A stretch of 15,279 nt of DNA from Bog-366 sp964501985 (GTDB taxonomy: Bacteria > Acidobacteriota > Terriglobia > UBA7540), in the NCBI GenBank assembly GCA_964501985.1, contig CAZCVY010000176.1, positions 1 to 15,279 on the forward strand. Direction: 5' to 3'. Of the stretch, positions 6,527 through 14,953 are shown in pieces. The position numbers were made by a program, and so were the translations under genes. The first letter of the stretch is position 1; every line of letters begins with the position of its first letter. The notes under the pieces are model-generated. The model did no database searches and was not told the origin of the DNA. It saw only the letters and a program-made list of their open reading frames with translations.

Positions 6527-6535
6527 GCCTACATC

Positions 6536-6904
6536 ATGAAACCAAAAAAGGGACGCTATCAAAACCGCATTGAGTTGCTGCAAGGCACGCTCGACATGCT
6601 CATTCTGCAAACATTGCAATGGGGGCCGCAGCACGGATACGCGATCAGCCAGACCATCCGGGGCCGCTCGGGCGAAATCCTGCAAGTTGAAACCGGGTCG
6701 CTCTACCCCGCGCTCCATCGCCTGGAGAAGCAGGGGTGGGTCACGTCGCAGTGGCGGCAGACGGAGAGCAACCAGCGCGCCAAGTTCTATCGCCTGACTC
6801 AGACCGGCAAAAAGCAATTGCTCTCGGAGCAGGCCCGCTGGGAGCAGATCGTCAACGCCGTCGCAGGGATCATGAATTCCGCGCCCCAGGAGGTCGAGGC
6901 ATGA
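6536..6904 (+). CDS. PadR-family transcriptional regulator
   Basis: A 122-residue winged-helix repressor of the short PadR type often found before ADOP permease genes in Acidobacteriota. Helices span about 12-43 (LLQGTLDMLIL, then HGYAISQTI). The recognition helix region is VETGSLYPALHRLEKQGWV (51-69), highly typical of PadR. The wing is about 70-90 (SQWRQTESNQRAKFYRLT), and the C-terminal helix (about 91-115) serves dimerisation. It probably represses its own operon through the 20-bp palindrome upstream. The signal that relieves repression cannot be read from sequence. The stop overlaps the next gene's start as ATGA (6901-6904), so repressor and first permease are translationally coupled. 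The ATG at 6536 is the only sensible start. Confidence 0.93.
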   Translation: MKPKKGRYQNRIELLQGTLDMLILQTLQWGPQHGYAISQTIRGRSGEILQVETGSLYPALHRLEKQGWVTSQWRQTESNQRAKFYRLTQTGKKQLLSEQARWEQIVNAVAGIMNSAPQEVEA

Positions 6905-9528
6905 AATCCTGGGACTGGCTGTTTCGCCGGCGACAGCGCGAGAAGGATCTGGACGATGAAGTCCAGGCGCATCTGCGCATGGCCGCGCGGGACCATGCCG
7001 AGCAGGGCGAACCTCTCGAACAAGCCCGCGATTCAGCCGTCCGCGAGTTCGGCAACGTTATCTTAGTGAAGGAGACTACACGCGAGGCGTGGGGATGGGG
7101 CTTCGGAGAGATTCTCCTTCAGGACATCTCCTACGCCATGCGCTCGCTCCGCCGCCGTCCAGGGTTCACAATTACCGCGATCCTCTCATTGGCGCTGGGC
7201 ATCGGCGTCACGACTGCCATCTTCACGATCCTCAACGCCGTCACGCTGCGGCCGCTGCCTTACGCTGATGCCAACCGGCTGGTTTGGATGACGCAGATCC
7301 TGAAAAAAAACAGTACCGACGAGGTGACACTGACCGGTTACTTTCTGGAGTGGAGACGCCAGAACCAGACGTTCATTGATCTTGGGGGCTACAACTACCA
7401 GACCCGCAATCTGACGGGTCGCGATGAGCCGATGGAACTGCTGACGGCAAAGGCGTCCGCCTCCCTCCTGCCGATACTCGGAGTCCAGCCGGTTCTGGGC
7501 CGAAATTTTCTGAAGCAAGAGGACTATAAAGGGCGCGACCAAGTCGCCTTGCTCACCAGCTCGTTGTGGCGGGAACAGTTCGCTGGAAGTCCCAAGATCC
7601 TCGGACAAACCATCATTTTGGACGGCAGCCCGTACACGATTGTCGGTGTGCTCCCGCCGGATTTCGTTTTTCCTGGACCAGACCAAGTGCAATTGATCAC
7701 GCCGTTGGGAAAGGACGAGGCTGCCGAACTGGAACACCGCGTAGGATCAATTGTTCGAAACGTCATTGGCCGCTTGAAGCCGGGCGCGACCGTGGAGCAG
7801 GCGAGAGCCGATCTGACCGTCATCCAGTCGCGCTTGCCGGTGCCGCCATTTCGCCCCACGATCACGCTGAAGATGATGACGCTGCGCGCCTACTTGTTCG
7901 GCAATGTGAAGATGGCGAGCGTTGTCCTTTTCGCGGCGGCGGGTTTTCTGCTGCTGATCGCGTGCGCCAACGTCAGCAATCTGTTTATGGCGAGGTGGAT
8001 GCAGCGCGATCGGGAGCTCGCCATCCGCTCGGCGCTGGGCGGTTCGCGCACACGCCTTATTCGCCAACTCCTGACGGAGAGCGCGCTGCTCGGAGTCCTG
8101 GCCTGTTCCGTGGGAGTCGCCTTGGCATTCTGGGCACGCCGCGCGCTCGTCGCGCTGAGTCCCTACCATTTTTCCGGGATGGAGAATCTGCCGCTGGACG
8201 GTCGTGTGCTTGGTTTTGCCCTGGCTTTGGGCATGGTCACGACTTTGCTTTTCGGACTCCTCCCGGCGATTCGCGCCACGAACGTCCGCCTTGGGCAAGC
8301 CATCAAAGTGGGTGAAGCGACCGTCGTCGGGGGCCGGGGCTCGCTGCGCATTCTTTCCACGATCGCAGCGGCGGAGATAGCGACCACCCTGGTGCTCTCG
8401 ACCGGCGCGGGGTTGATGCTCCAAAGCTTTTGGAAGCTGCGATACAGGAACCTCGGTTTTCAACCGGACCGCCTGGTGGTCGCGACCCTGAATCTTCACG
8501 GCTCTGCGTATCGCGACCGAGCGCGACAATTAGCTTTCATGCAGGAACTGCTAGAACGCTCGCAAGGTCTTCCCGGCGTTGAACTCGCAACCGTCACGAG
8601 TGCCGGTGATATCCCGCCCGGAGATTTCCATGCCACCAACACTTTCGCCATCGAGGGACGTGACCAGCCGCTGGGCGGACCGCGGCCCATAGCCCTGTAT
8701 CCGGTCGTCAGCCCTGCTTATTTCGCCATCATGGGAATTCCTCTGTTACAGGGTAGGCTGCCGCAAGATTCCGATGCGGAAAGCGCCCCGCCGGTGGTGA
8801 TCGTGAATCGAGCGCTCGTTCGCCGCTATTTCGATCGCGAGAACCCAATTGGGAAGCGGGTCCGTACGGGCGCCAATGATCAGCCGTGGCGGACCATCGC
8901 CGGCGTGGTGGGCGACGTCAAGACCTCAGGCCTTTTCACCGCGCCTGAACCAACAATATATCTTCCCTATCGTCAGGCGGACACGCCTGAAGAGATCGGT
9001 CTGGTGATGCGCTCCCCGCTCGCGGCAGGGACCATCGCAGTCGAATTTCGCAAGATGGTCGCGAGTTTGGATGCGAATCAGCCCATCGCCAGCGTTCAAG
9101 CGATGGAAGAACGCCTGAGCGAATCGGTGTCCGGCCCGCGCTTCACTACAGTTCTGTTGTTCGGGTTCGCCGCCCTGGCCATCATGCTCGGCTTGGTTGG
9201 TGTTTATGGCGTGATGGATTGCCGCGTTCAGTGGCAACTGCGGGAGCTTGCGGTGCGTCAGGCGCTGGGAGATCAGCAAGTCGAGGTTATCTGGCAGGTC
9301 CTGCGCCAAGGGATGGCAATCATCGCGACGGGTTTGGTTGCGGGCGTAGCGGGCGCCGTTGGGCTCAGCAGACTGCTGTCGAGCATGTTGTACCAGGTTT
9401 CGGCGCACGACCCGCTCACTTACGCAACGGTCCCTATTGGTCTCGCGAGCGTCGCTTTGCTTGCTTGTTGGATTCCCGCCATGCGCGCCGCCCGGCGGGA
9501 TCCAGTCCACGTGCTGCGGCACGATTGA
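6901..9528 (+). CDS. ADOP-type (MacB/FtsX-like) permease, copy 1
   Basis: 875 residues. The ATG at 6901 overlaps the padR stop and has AGGAGG (6888-6893) 7 nt before it; the frame is open further upstream, but only as a shadow of padR. Layout: cytoplasmic prefix (about 1-75, WDWLFRRRQRE to GNVILVKE), TM1 (88-110, LSLALGIGVTTAIF), first periplasmic MacB-like core (about 111-335), an FtsX-like block with TM2 (340-362, LLLIACANVSNL), TM3 (392-414) and TM4 (435-458), a second TM1-equivalent (483-507), a second periplasmic core, then TM6-8 (747-771, 805-826, 841-863). This duplicated architecture defines ADOPs, inner-membrane permeases without a cognate ATPase gene. Oddity: after GVYGVM the second FtsX loop reads DCRVQWQLRELAVRQALGD instead of the usual SYxVxxRTxEIGIRxALGA seen in copies 2 and 3. 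The substrate is unknown. Confidence 0.9.
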   Translation: MKSWDWLFRRRQREKDLDDEVQAHLRMAARDHAEQGEPLEQARDSAVREFGNVILVKETTREAWGWGFGEILLQDISYAMRSLRRRPGFTITAILSLALGIGVTTAIFTILNAVTLRPLPYADANRLVWMTQILKKNSTDEVTLTGYFLEWRRQNQTFIDLGGYNYQTRNLTGRDEPMELLTAKASASLLPILGVQPVLGRNFLKQEDYKGRDQVALLTSSLWREQFAGSPKILGQTIILDGSPYTIVGVLPPDFVFPGPDQVQLITPLGKDEAAELEHRVGSIVRNVIGRLKPGATVEQARADLTVIQSRLPVPPFRPTITLKMMTLRAYLFGNVKMASVVLFAAAGFLLLIACANVSNLFMARWMQRDRELAIRSALGGSRTRLIRQLLTESALLGVLACSVGVALAFWARRALVALSPYHFSGMENLPLDGRVLGFALALGMVTTLLFGLLPAIRATNVRLGQAIKVGEATVVGGRGSLRILSTIAAAEIATTLVLSTGAGLMLQSFWKLRYRNLGFQPDRLVVATLNLHGSAYRDRARQLAFMQELLERSQGLPGVELATVTSAGDIPPGDFHATNTFAIEGRDQPLGGPRPIALYPVVSPAYFAIMGIPLLQGRLPQDSDAESAPPVVIVNRALVRRYFDRENPIGKRVRTGANDQPWRTIAGVVGDVKTSGLFTAPEPTIYLPYRQADTPEEIGLVMRSPLAAGTIAVEFRKMVASLDANQPIASVQAMEERLSESVSGPRFTTVLLFGFAALAIMLGLVGVYGVMDCRVQWQLRELAVRQALGDQQVEVIWQVLRQGMAIIATGLVAGVAGAVGLSRLLSSMLYQVSAHDPLTYATVPIGLASVALLACWIPAMRAARRDPVHVLRHD

Positions 9529-9597
9529 TCGCAACTACGCCGCGGCAGAATTGCTGCTTCTGATCGTCGGCCCTGGGTGTAATGAAGAGGTGCAGTC

Positions 9598-12297
9598 ATG
9601 AGTCTCTGGGACTGGTTATCTCGCCGAAAGCGGCGCGAAGAAGATCTGAACGATGAGGTCCAAGCGCATCTCCGCCTGGCCGCGAGGGAACGTGTCGAGC
9701 AAGGCGAATCCCCGGAACAAGCCCGCACCTCAGCCGCGCGCGAGTTCGGCAACGTTGGTTTGGTAAAGGAGGTCACGCGCGACATGTGGGGTTGGCGCCG
9801 GCTTGAGACCCTTTCCCAAGACCTGCGCTACGCCGCGCGACAGTTGCGCAAGAGCCCTGGCTTCGCCGCCGTGGCCGTGATGACGCTCGCACTCGGTATT
9901 GGCGCCAACACGGCATTCTTTCAATTGCTGGACACGATTCGCCTGCGCATGCTTCCGGTGAGCAATCCCCAGGATCTTGCCGAGGTGCGGCGCACCGATC
10001 CCCACGGCCGGCAGGGAAGCTTTTTCAACTGGCACTCAGAGTTCACGAATGCGATCTGGGAACAGATCCGAGACCATCAGCAAGCATTTTCCGGAGTTTT
10101 CGCCTGGGCCCCCGAGACCTTTAATATCGCGCCCCGAGGCGAAGCCCACCTGGTGCGCGGTCTGTGGGTTAGCGGGGAATTTTTCAACGTGCTGGGCGTC
10201 CGGCCATTCCAGGGCAGGGTATTTACCGATGCGGACGATCAGCGGGGCTGTGCGGCTTCAGGCGCGGTCGTGAGTTACGCATTCTGGCAACGCGAGCTCG
10301 GCGGCGAGGCGTCAGCTATTGGCAGGAAGCTCACGATTAACTACCATCCCGTCGAGGTCCTTGGGGTGACGCCCCCTGAATTCTTTGGCCTCGAAGTTGG
10401 CCGTTCTTTCGACGTGGCGCTTCCTATCTGTTCCCAACCGGTTCTGGGAGGCGAAGACAATTATCTCGATGTCCGCTACGACTGGTGGCTCACGGTGATG
10501 GGACTCCTCAAGCCCGGCTGGTCACTCCAGAAGGCCTCAGCGCAGTTGGGTTCCATTTCGCCCGCGATCTTTGCGGCCACGCTTCCCCCCGGCCTCGACT
10601 CGGCCCACAGTAAGAAATACCTCGCATTCAAACTGGCCGCTTACCCGGGTGGCACCGGCATCTCCCCGCTACGGGGGCACTATTCAGATCCTCTCTGGCT
10701 ACTCATGGGCATCGCCGGGCTGGTGCTGCTGATTGCCTGCGCCAACCTGGCAAACTTAATGCTGGCGCGAGCAAGAGCCCGGGAGCGGGAGATCGCGGTG
10801 CGGCTGGCTCTGGGAGCCTCGCGTCGGCGCCTGATCCGGCAACTGCTCTCCGAAAGCCTGTTGCTGGCAATTGTCGGGGCGGGTCTGGGATTGCTCCTGG
10901 CGCGGACGCTCGCTCAGTTCCTTGTCTCGTTCCTCAGCACACAAGGAAACCAGGTCTTCGTGGATCTGAGTCTGGACTGGCGTGTGCTCAGCTTCACTGC
11001 GTTTGCTGCGATTCTCACTTGTATTCTGTTCGGTCTCGCGCCGGCTCTCCGCGCCGCGAGCGTTGCTCCGGGCGAGGCGATGAAGGCCGGAGGTCGCGGC
11101 GTCACCGCCGGCCGCGAGCGCTTCGGCTTGCACCGAGTCCTGGTGGTCTCGCAAGTGGCTCTCTCGCTGGTGCTGCTGGTGGGGGCGCTGCTGTTCACTC
11201 GGAGCTTGCGCAATCTGCTCACGCTGGATTTGGGCTTCCGGCGAAGCGGCATTCTGATTACGACCTTGGATCTGACGCCGCTGAATCTTCCCGCCACCCG
11301 CCGCCAAGCCGTCAAGCGCGAGTTGCTCGAGCGGCTCCGTTCCACTCCCGGAGTGGAATCCGCTGCGGAGGCCTCCATCGTTCCCACCAGCGGCCCCTCC
11401 ACGGACCGCAGTGTTTGGATGGACGGCGCGGATTCAACGCAGGCGAGGGACTCGTGGTTCAATTGGGTCAGCGCGGATTTCTTTCACACCATGGGAACCC
11501 CGCTGCTTGCCGGCCGTGACTTCAACGATCGCGACACCCTCGCCTCGCCAAGGGTCGCGATTGTGAACGAGGCATTTGCGCTCCAGATTGCGGACGGAAA
11601 GAATCCGATCGGACAGAGGTTTTGGCAAAAAGGGATGCTTGGGGAACCGCAAATCGCCTATGAGATCGTGGGCGTGGTGAAGAACACCAAATACCAGCAA
11701 ATCCGCGAGGCTTTTTCACCCGTGGTTTATGTGGCCACGTCGCAGGAAACGGACCCCGATCAAAATCCCCAGATCCTCATCCGCTCGAACGTGCCGCTCG
11801 CGGCCCTTACTTCCGAAGTGAAGCAATCCGTTGCAGCGGTGAACCCGGATATCTGCATCAGCTTTCAGGCACTCCAAACCATGATTCGTGACGGGCTGAT
11901 GGGCGAGCGCCTAATGGCCACTCTCTCGGGCTTCTTCGGCTTGCTAGCGGCCATCCTCGCCACTGTCGGCCTGTATGGGGTTATGTCGTACATGGTCGTT
12001 CGTCGGACCAACGAGATCGGCATTCGCGTGGCGCTGGGTGGCAATCGCACCTCGATTCAGAGAATGGTCCTGAGCGAAGCCGGATTGCTGCTCGCGATCG
12101 GCCTTGTCGCGGGAATGGCCATGGCGCTGGCTGCAGGTAGGGTCGCGCGCGCCATGCTGTTCGAGTTGCAGCCGTACGACCCACTCACACTGGCGACTGC
12201 GGCGGCGTTGCTCGCTTCGGCGGCGCTGGCGGCAGCCTACCTCCCCGCTCGTAGGGCATCGAAGGTCGATCCCATGGTGGCTTTGCGCTACGAATGA
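9598..12297 (+). CDS. ADOP-type (MacB/FtsX-like) permease, copy 2
   Basis: 899 residues, the longest of the set. GAAGAGG (9584-9590) lies 7 nt before the ATG. The 69-bp gap after copy 1 is the largest between the permeases and shows no terminator. Prefix about 1-75 (WDWLSRRKRREEDL to GNVGLVKEVTRDMW). TM1 88-110 (LALGIGANTAFF). The first periplasmic core (about 111-365) is unlike those of copies 1 and 3, with RRTDPHGRQGSFFNWHSEF in place of their short loop. The first FtsX block has TM2 366-388 (LVLLIACANLANLMLARA), TM3 414-436 and TM4 461-485. A second TM1-equivalent at 515-538 precedes periplasmic core 2. The second FtsX block is at 772-795 (VGLYGVMSYMVVRRTNEIGIRVALGG), about 822-845 and 862-884. 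The C-terminus DPMVALRYE is the standard MacB/ADOP end. Two structurally different periplasmic cores suggest a different ligand from copies 1 and 3. Confidence 0.9.
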   Translation: MSLWDWLSRRKRREEDLNDEVQAHLRLAARERVEQGESPEQARTSAAREFGNVGLVKEVTRDMWGWRRLETLSQDLRYAARQLRKSPGFAAVAVMTLALGIGANTAFFQLLDTIRLRMLPVSNPQDLAEVRRTDPHGRQGSFFNWHSEFTNAIWEQIRDHQQAFSGVFAWAPETFNIAPRGEAHLVRGLWVSGEFFNVLGVRPFQGRVFTDADDQRGCAASGAVVSYAFWQRELGGEASAIGRKLTINYHPVEVLGVTPPEFFGLEVGRSFDVALPICSQPVLGGEDNYLDVRYDWWLTVMGLLKPGWSLQKASAQLGSISPAIFAATLPPGLDSAHSKKYLAFKLAAYPGGTGISPLRGHYSDPLWLLMGIAGLVLLIACANLANLMLARARAREREIAVRLALGASRRRLIRQLLSESLLLAIVGAGLGLLLARTLAQFLVSFLSTQGNQVFVDLSLDWRVLSFTAFAAILTCILFGLAPALRAASVAPGEAMKAGGRGVTAGRERFGLHRVLVVSQVALSLVLLVGALLFTRSLRNLLTLDLGFRRSGILITTLDLTPLNLPATRRQAVKRELLERLRSTPGVESAAEASIVPTSGPSTDRSVWMDGADSTQARDSWFNWVSADFFHTMGTPLLAGRDFNDRDTLASPRVAIVNEAFALQIADGKNPIGQRFWQKGMLGEPQIAYEIVGVVKNTKYQQIREAFSPVVYVATSQETDPDQNPQILIRSNVPLAALTSEVKQSVAAVNPDICISFQALQTMIRDGLMGERLMATLSGFFGLLAAILATVGLYGVMSYMVVRRTNEIGIRVALGGNRTSIQRMVLSEAGLLLAIGLVAGMAMALAAGRVARAMLFELQPYDPLTLATAAALLASAALAAAYLPARRASKVDPMVALRYE

Positions 12298-12307
12298 AAG
12301 GATGGAC

Positions 12308-14941
12308 ATGAGTTTCTGGAGCTGGTTGTTTCGCCGACAGCAGCGCGATGAAGAACTGGATGAAGAGGTCCAGGCGCATCTGCGCATGGCTGCGAAGGAA
12401 CATGCTGAGCAAGGCGAATCGCCCGAGCAAGCCCGCGCCTCAGCCGTGCGCGAGTTCGGCAACGTCATCTTGGTCAAGGAGGTAACCCGCGATATGTGGG
12501 GCGTTCGTTGGCTTGGAACTTTGGGGCAAGACCTCCGCTATGGAATGCGACAGTTGCGTAAGAATCCTGGATTCACGGCAGTGGCGGTGCTCACGCTGGC
12601 GTTGGGCATTGGCGCGAATACGGCCATGTTCAGCGTGGTGAACGCGGTTCTTCTCGATCCACTCCCTTACCACGAACCCAACCGTTTGGTGACCCTCTGG
12701 GAAACGAACAACGCATTTGGATCGCCCGGACCGGGTAGCATGACCGACCCGGATTATGTTCAGTTGAGGGCGCAGAACCAGGTCTTCAATGACGCTGCGG
12801 CATTTCGCGGGCAGACTTTTAATTTGACCGGAGGGGGCGAGCCCGAGCGGCTCCTGGGAGCGGCTGTCTCTCCCCACCTGTTCCATCTTCTTGGTTTCGC
12901 TCCCGCCCTCGGACGGGGCTTCACCTCGGATGAGGATCAGGCGGGCCGCGGGAACGTCGTGCTCTTGAGCCATCAGCTTTGGGAGCGGCGATTCGGTGCG
13001 AACCCGGCGGCCATCGGGAAGTCCATCACACTGGATGGCGCGAGCTTCACTGTGGTGGGAGTCATGCCGCCTTACTTCGGTTTTCCCAACCAGTCAAGCA
13101 TCTGGTCGCCGCTGGTTCTCACCAGTGACCAAAGCAACGCTATGGACAAAATCGTTGCGCGGTTGAAGCCGGGAGTGACGCTCGAACGCGCCCGCAAAGA
13201 TGTCGCCGTGATTGGCCATCGCCTGAACCAGCAAAACCACCGGCCAGATTCCGGCGAGGAAGGTTTCAGCCTGGTGTTCTTGCAGGACTCCATGGTCTCG
13301 AAGATTCGGCCGGCGCTGATTGTTCTGCTGGCAGCGGTCGGCCTCGTATTGCTCATTGCCTGCGTCAATGTGGCCAATCTGCTATTGGCGCGCGCCACCG
13401 CGCGGCAGCATGAGATTTCCGTCCGGTTCGCCCTCGGCGCTTCTCGCGGACGGATTCTTGGCCAGGTGCTCACGGAAAGCGTGCTCCTGGCGGTGATGGG
13501 CGGCAGATTGGGAATACTTCTCGCCGCTTGGTGCCGCAATTGCCTGGTGTCCTTGATGCCCCAAAGCCTGGCAGAGCCCGGTATCGTCGGCCGTATGACC
13601 ACCATTCACCTCGACGCACGAGTCTTCGGTTTTACTTTGTTGGCTTCGCTTGGCGGAGCAATCCTCTTCGGGCTGGTGGCGGGACTGAAAGTATCGTCCA
13701 CAAACACCCAGCCATTCTTGAAGCAAGCCGCGAAAACACTAACCCCGAGCACTCACCTCCTGAGCCTTCGAAACACTCTGGTGGCGGCAGAATATGCGCT
13801 CACACTAGTACTCTTGATTTCCGCCGGACTGCTCATCAAAAGCTTCGTGCGCCTTATGGAGGTGGACCCGGGCTTTCAGCCCGAGCGCGTACTCATTGCG
13901 AATCTCGAACTTCCTCCAACCCAGTACCAGACGGATACTCAGATGAAGGAGTTCCATGATTCCGTGATGCAACGGATCGCGTCACTGCCGGGGGTGCGCG
14001 CCGTCGGGACGGTTTCCTATGGGCTTCCCATGTACGGGGGCGGCCTTCTGGGTGACTTCAACATCGAGGGTTTGCCCGAGCCGCCGCATTCGATGGTGAA
14101 CAAACTTGTGGTCAGTTCCGGATATTTCCGAGCTATGGGCATTCGTATCGAGGAGGGCCGCGAGTTTGACGAACACGACGGCGACAAGTCGCAGCCCGTT
14201 GCGATCGTGAGCGAGAGCGTGGCGCGCCGCTTCTGGCCCAAGGGGGAAGCGCTCGGCAAGCACGTTCACCTGGGATTCGAGGGGAGCCCATGGTACTCGA
14301 TAGTGGGCGTAGCTCCGGATGTCAAGCAGATGGGGCTGGAGAAGGAAGCACCGCTGGCCATCTATGTTCCGTACTCGCAGGCCCCCCGCTCCTTTTTCCT
14401 GAGCTTTATGACCATCGTGACGCGAACGGATTCGGATCCGCTCAACATGGCGAATGCGTTGCGCCGCGCCGTGCGGGCCGTGGACCCCAACATGCCGCTT
14501 TTCGACGTGACTTCCATGGAACAACTGGTTTACCAGTCCGTCTCCACGCCGCGATTCAATGCGTTCTTGCTGACCTGGTTTGCAGGCCTGGCGTTAATTC
14601 TGGCGGTGGTTGGAATCTATGGCGTCACGTCGTATTCCGTCACGCAACGGACCCACGAGATCGGCATTCGCATGGCGCTCGGTGCGGAACGGGTTGACGT
14701 ATTGCGAATGGTCGTTCGGCAGGGCCTGCGGCTGCTGGGCTTGGGGACCGCCATCGGGGTGGTCTGCGCGTTCGCGGTGACCAAGGTTTTGCGCAGCATG
14801 TTGTTTGGCGTGCAGCACGCTGACGCGCTGACCTACTTCACAGTCACCGCGGCTTTGATTGGTGTCTCGCTTCTTGCCACCTGCATCCCCGCGCGGCGGG
14901 CGACAAAGGTCGATCCCCTTGTGGCGCTGCGATACGAATGA
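12308..14941 (+). CDS. ADOP-type (MacB/FtsX-like) permease, copy 3
   Basis: 877 residues. I chose ATG 12308 over 12302 because AAGGA (12298-12302) is then 5 nt upstream and the protein begins like its paralogs (MSFWSWLFRR). It starts 10 nt after the copy 2 stop. Prefix about 1-75, by eye about three quarters identical to copy 1's first 58 residues. TM1 lies about 88-110 (LALGIGANTAMFSVVNAVLL). Periplasmic core 1 follows, then FtsX block 1 with TM2 335-357 (LVLLIACVNVANLLLARA). The next helix contains GGRLGILLA, an Arg in a segment that is all-hydrophobic in copies 1 and 2. The second half ends with TM6 at about 750-773 (VGIYGVTSYSVTQRTHEIGIRMALGA), TM7, TM8 and the C-terminal DPLVALRYE. No ATP-binding domain or partner is present. 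Substrate unknown. Confidence 0.9.
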   Translation: MSFWSWLFRRQQRDEELDEEVQAHLRMAAKEHAEQGESPEQARASAVREFGNVILVKEVTRDMWGVRWLGTLGQDLRYGMRQLRKNPGFTAVAVLTLALGIGANTAMFSVVNAVLLDPLPYHEPNRLVTLWETNNAFGSPGPGSMTDPDYVQLRAQNQVFNDAAAFRGQTFNLTGGGEPERLLGAAVSPHLFHLLGFAPALGRGFTSDEDQAGRGNVVLLSHQLWERRFGANPAAIGKSITLDGASFTVVGVMPPYFGFPNQSSIWSPLVLTSDQSNAMDKIVARLKPGVTLERARKDVAVIGHRLNQQNHRPDSGEEGFSLVFLQDSMVSKIRPALIVLLAAVGLVLLIACVNVANLLLARATARQHEISVRFALGASRGRILGQVLTESVLLAVMGGRLGILLAAWCRNCLVSLMPQSLAEPGIVGRMTTIHLDARVFGFTLLASLGGAILFGLVAGLKVSSTNTQPFLKQAAKTLTPSTHLLSLRNTLVAAEYALTLVLLISAGLLIKSFVRLMEVDPGFQPERVLIANLELPPTQYQTDTQMKEFHDSVMQRIASLPGVRAVGTVSYGLPMYGGGLLGDFNIEGLPEPPHSMVNKLVVSSGYFRAMGIRIEEGREFDEHDGDKSQPVAIVSESVARRFWPKGEALGKHVHLGFEGSPWYSIVGVAPDVKQMGLEKEAPLAIYVPYSQAPRSFFLSFMTIVTRTDSDPLNMANALRRAVRAVDPNMPLFDVTSMEQLVYQSVSTPRFNAFLLTWFAGLALILAVVGIYGVTSYSVTQRTHEIGIRMALGAERVDVLRMVVRQGLRLLGLGTAIGVVCAFAVTKVLRSMLFGVQHADALTYFTVTAALIGVSLLATCIPARRATKVDPLVALRYE

Positions 14942-14953
14942 GAAGGAGCGGTC

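Noticed and set aside
6736..6900. In-frame upstream extension of permease copy 1 inside padR
   Set aside because: It overlaps padR in another frame and reads as a shadow; the ATG at 6901 has a strong AGGAGG site and gives the same N-terminus as the other copies.
7747..8529. Long open frame on the minus strand opposite permease copy 1
   Set aside because: An antisense shadow of a GC-rich gene: Arg/Gln/His-rich with no hydrophobic core or known motif, and lying wholly inside a confident gene.
12104..12307. In-frame upstream extension of permease copy 3 inside copy 2
   Set aside because: The translation is Arg/Ser/Trp-rich noise over the C-terminal coding region of copy 2; the ATG at 12308 aligns with the paralogs.
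6901..14941. Naming the permeases macB (macrolide exporter)
   Set aside because: MacB has an N-terminal ATPase and one set of four helices. These proteins lack the ATPase (no Walker A or signature motif seen) and carry a duplicated permease, which fits ADOP instead.
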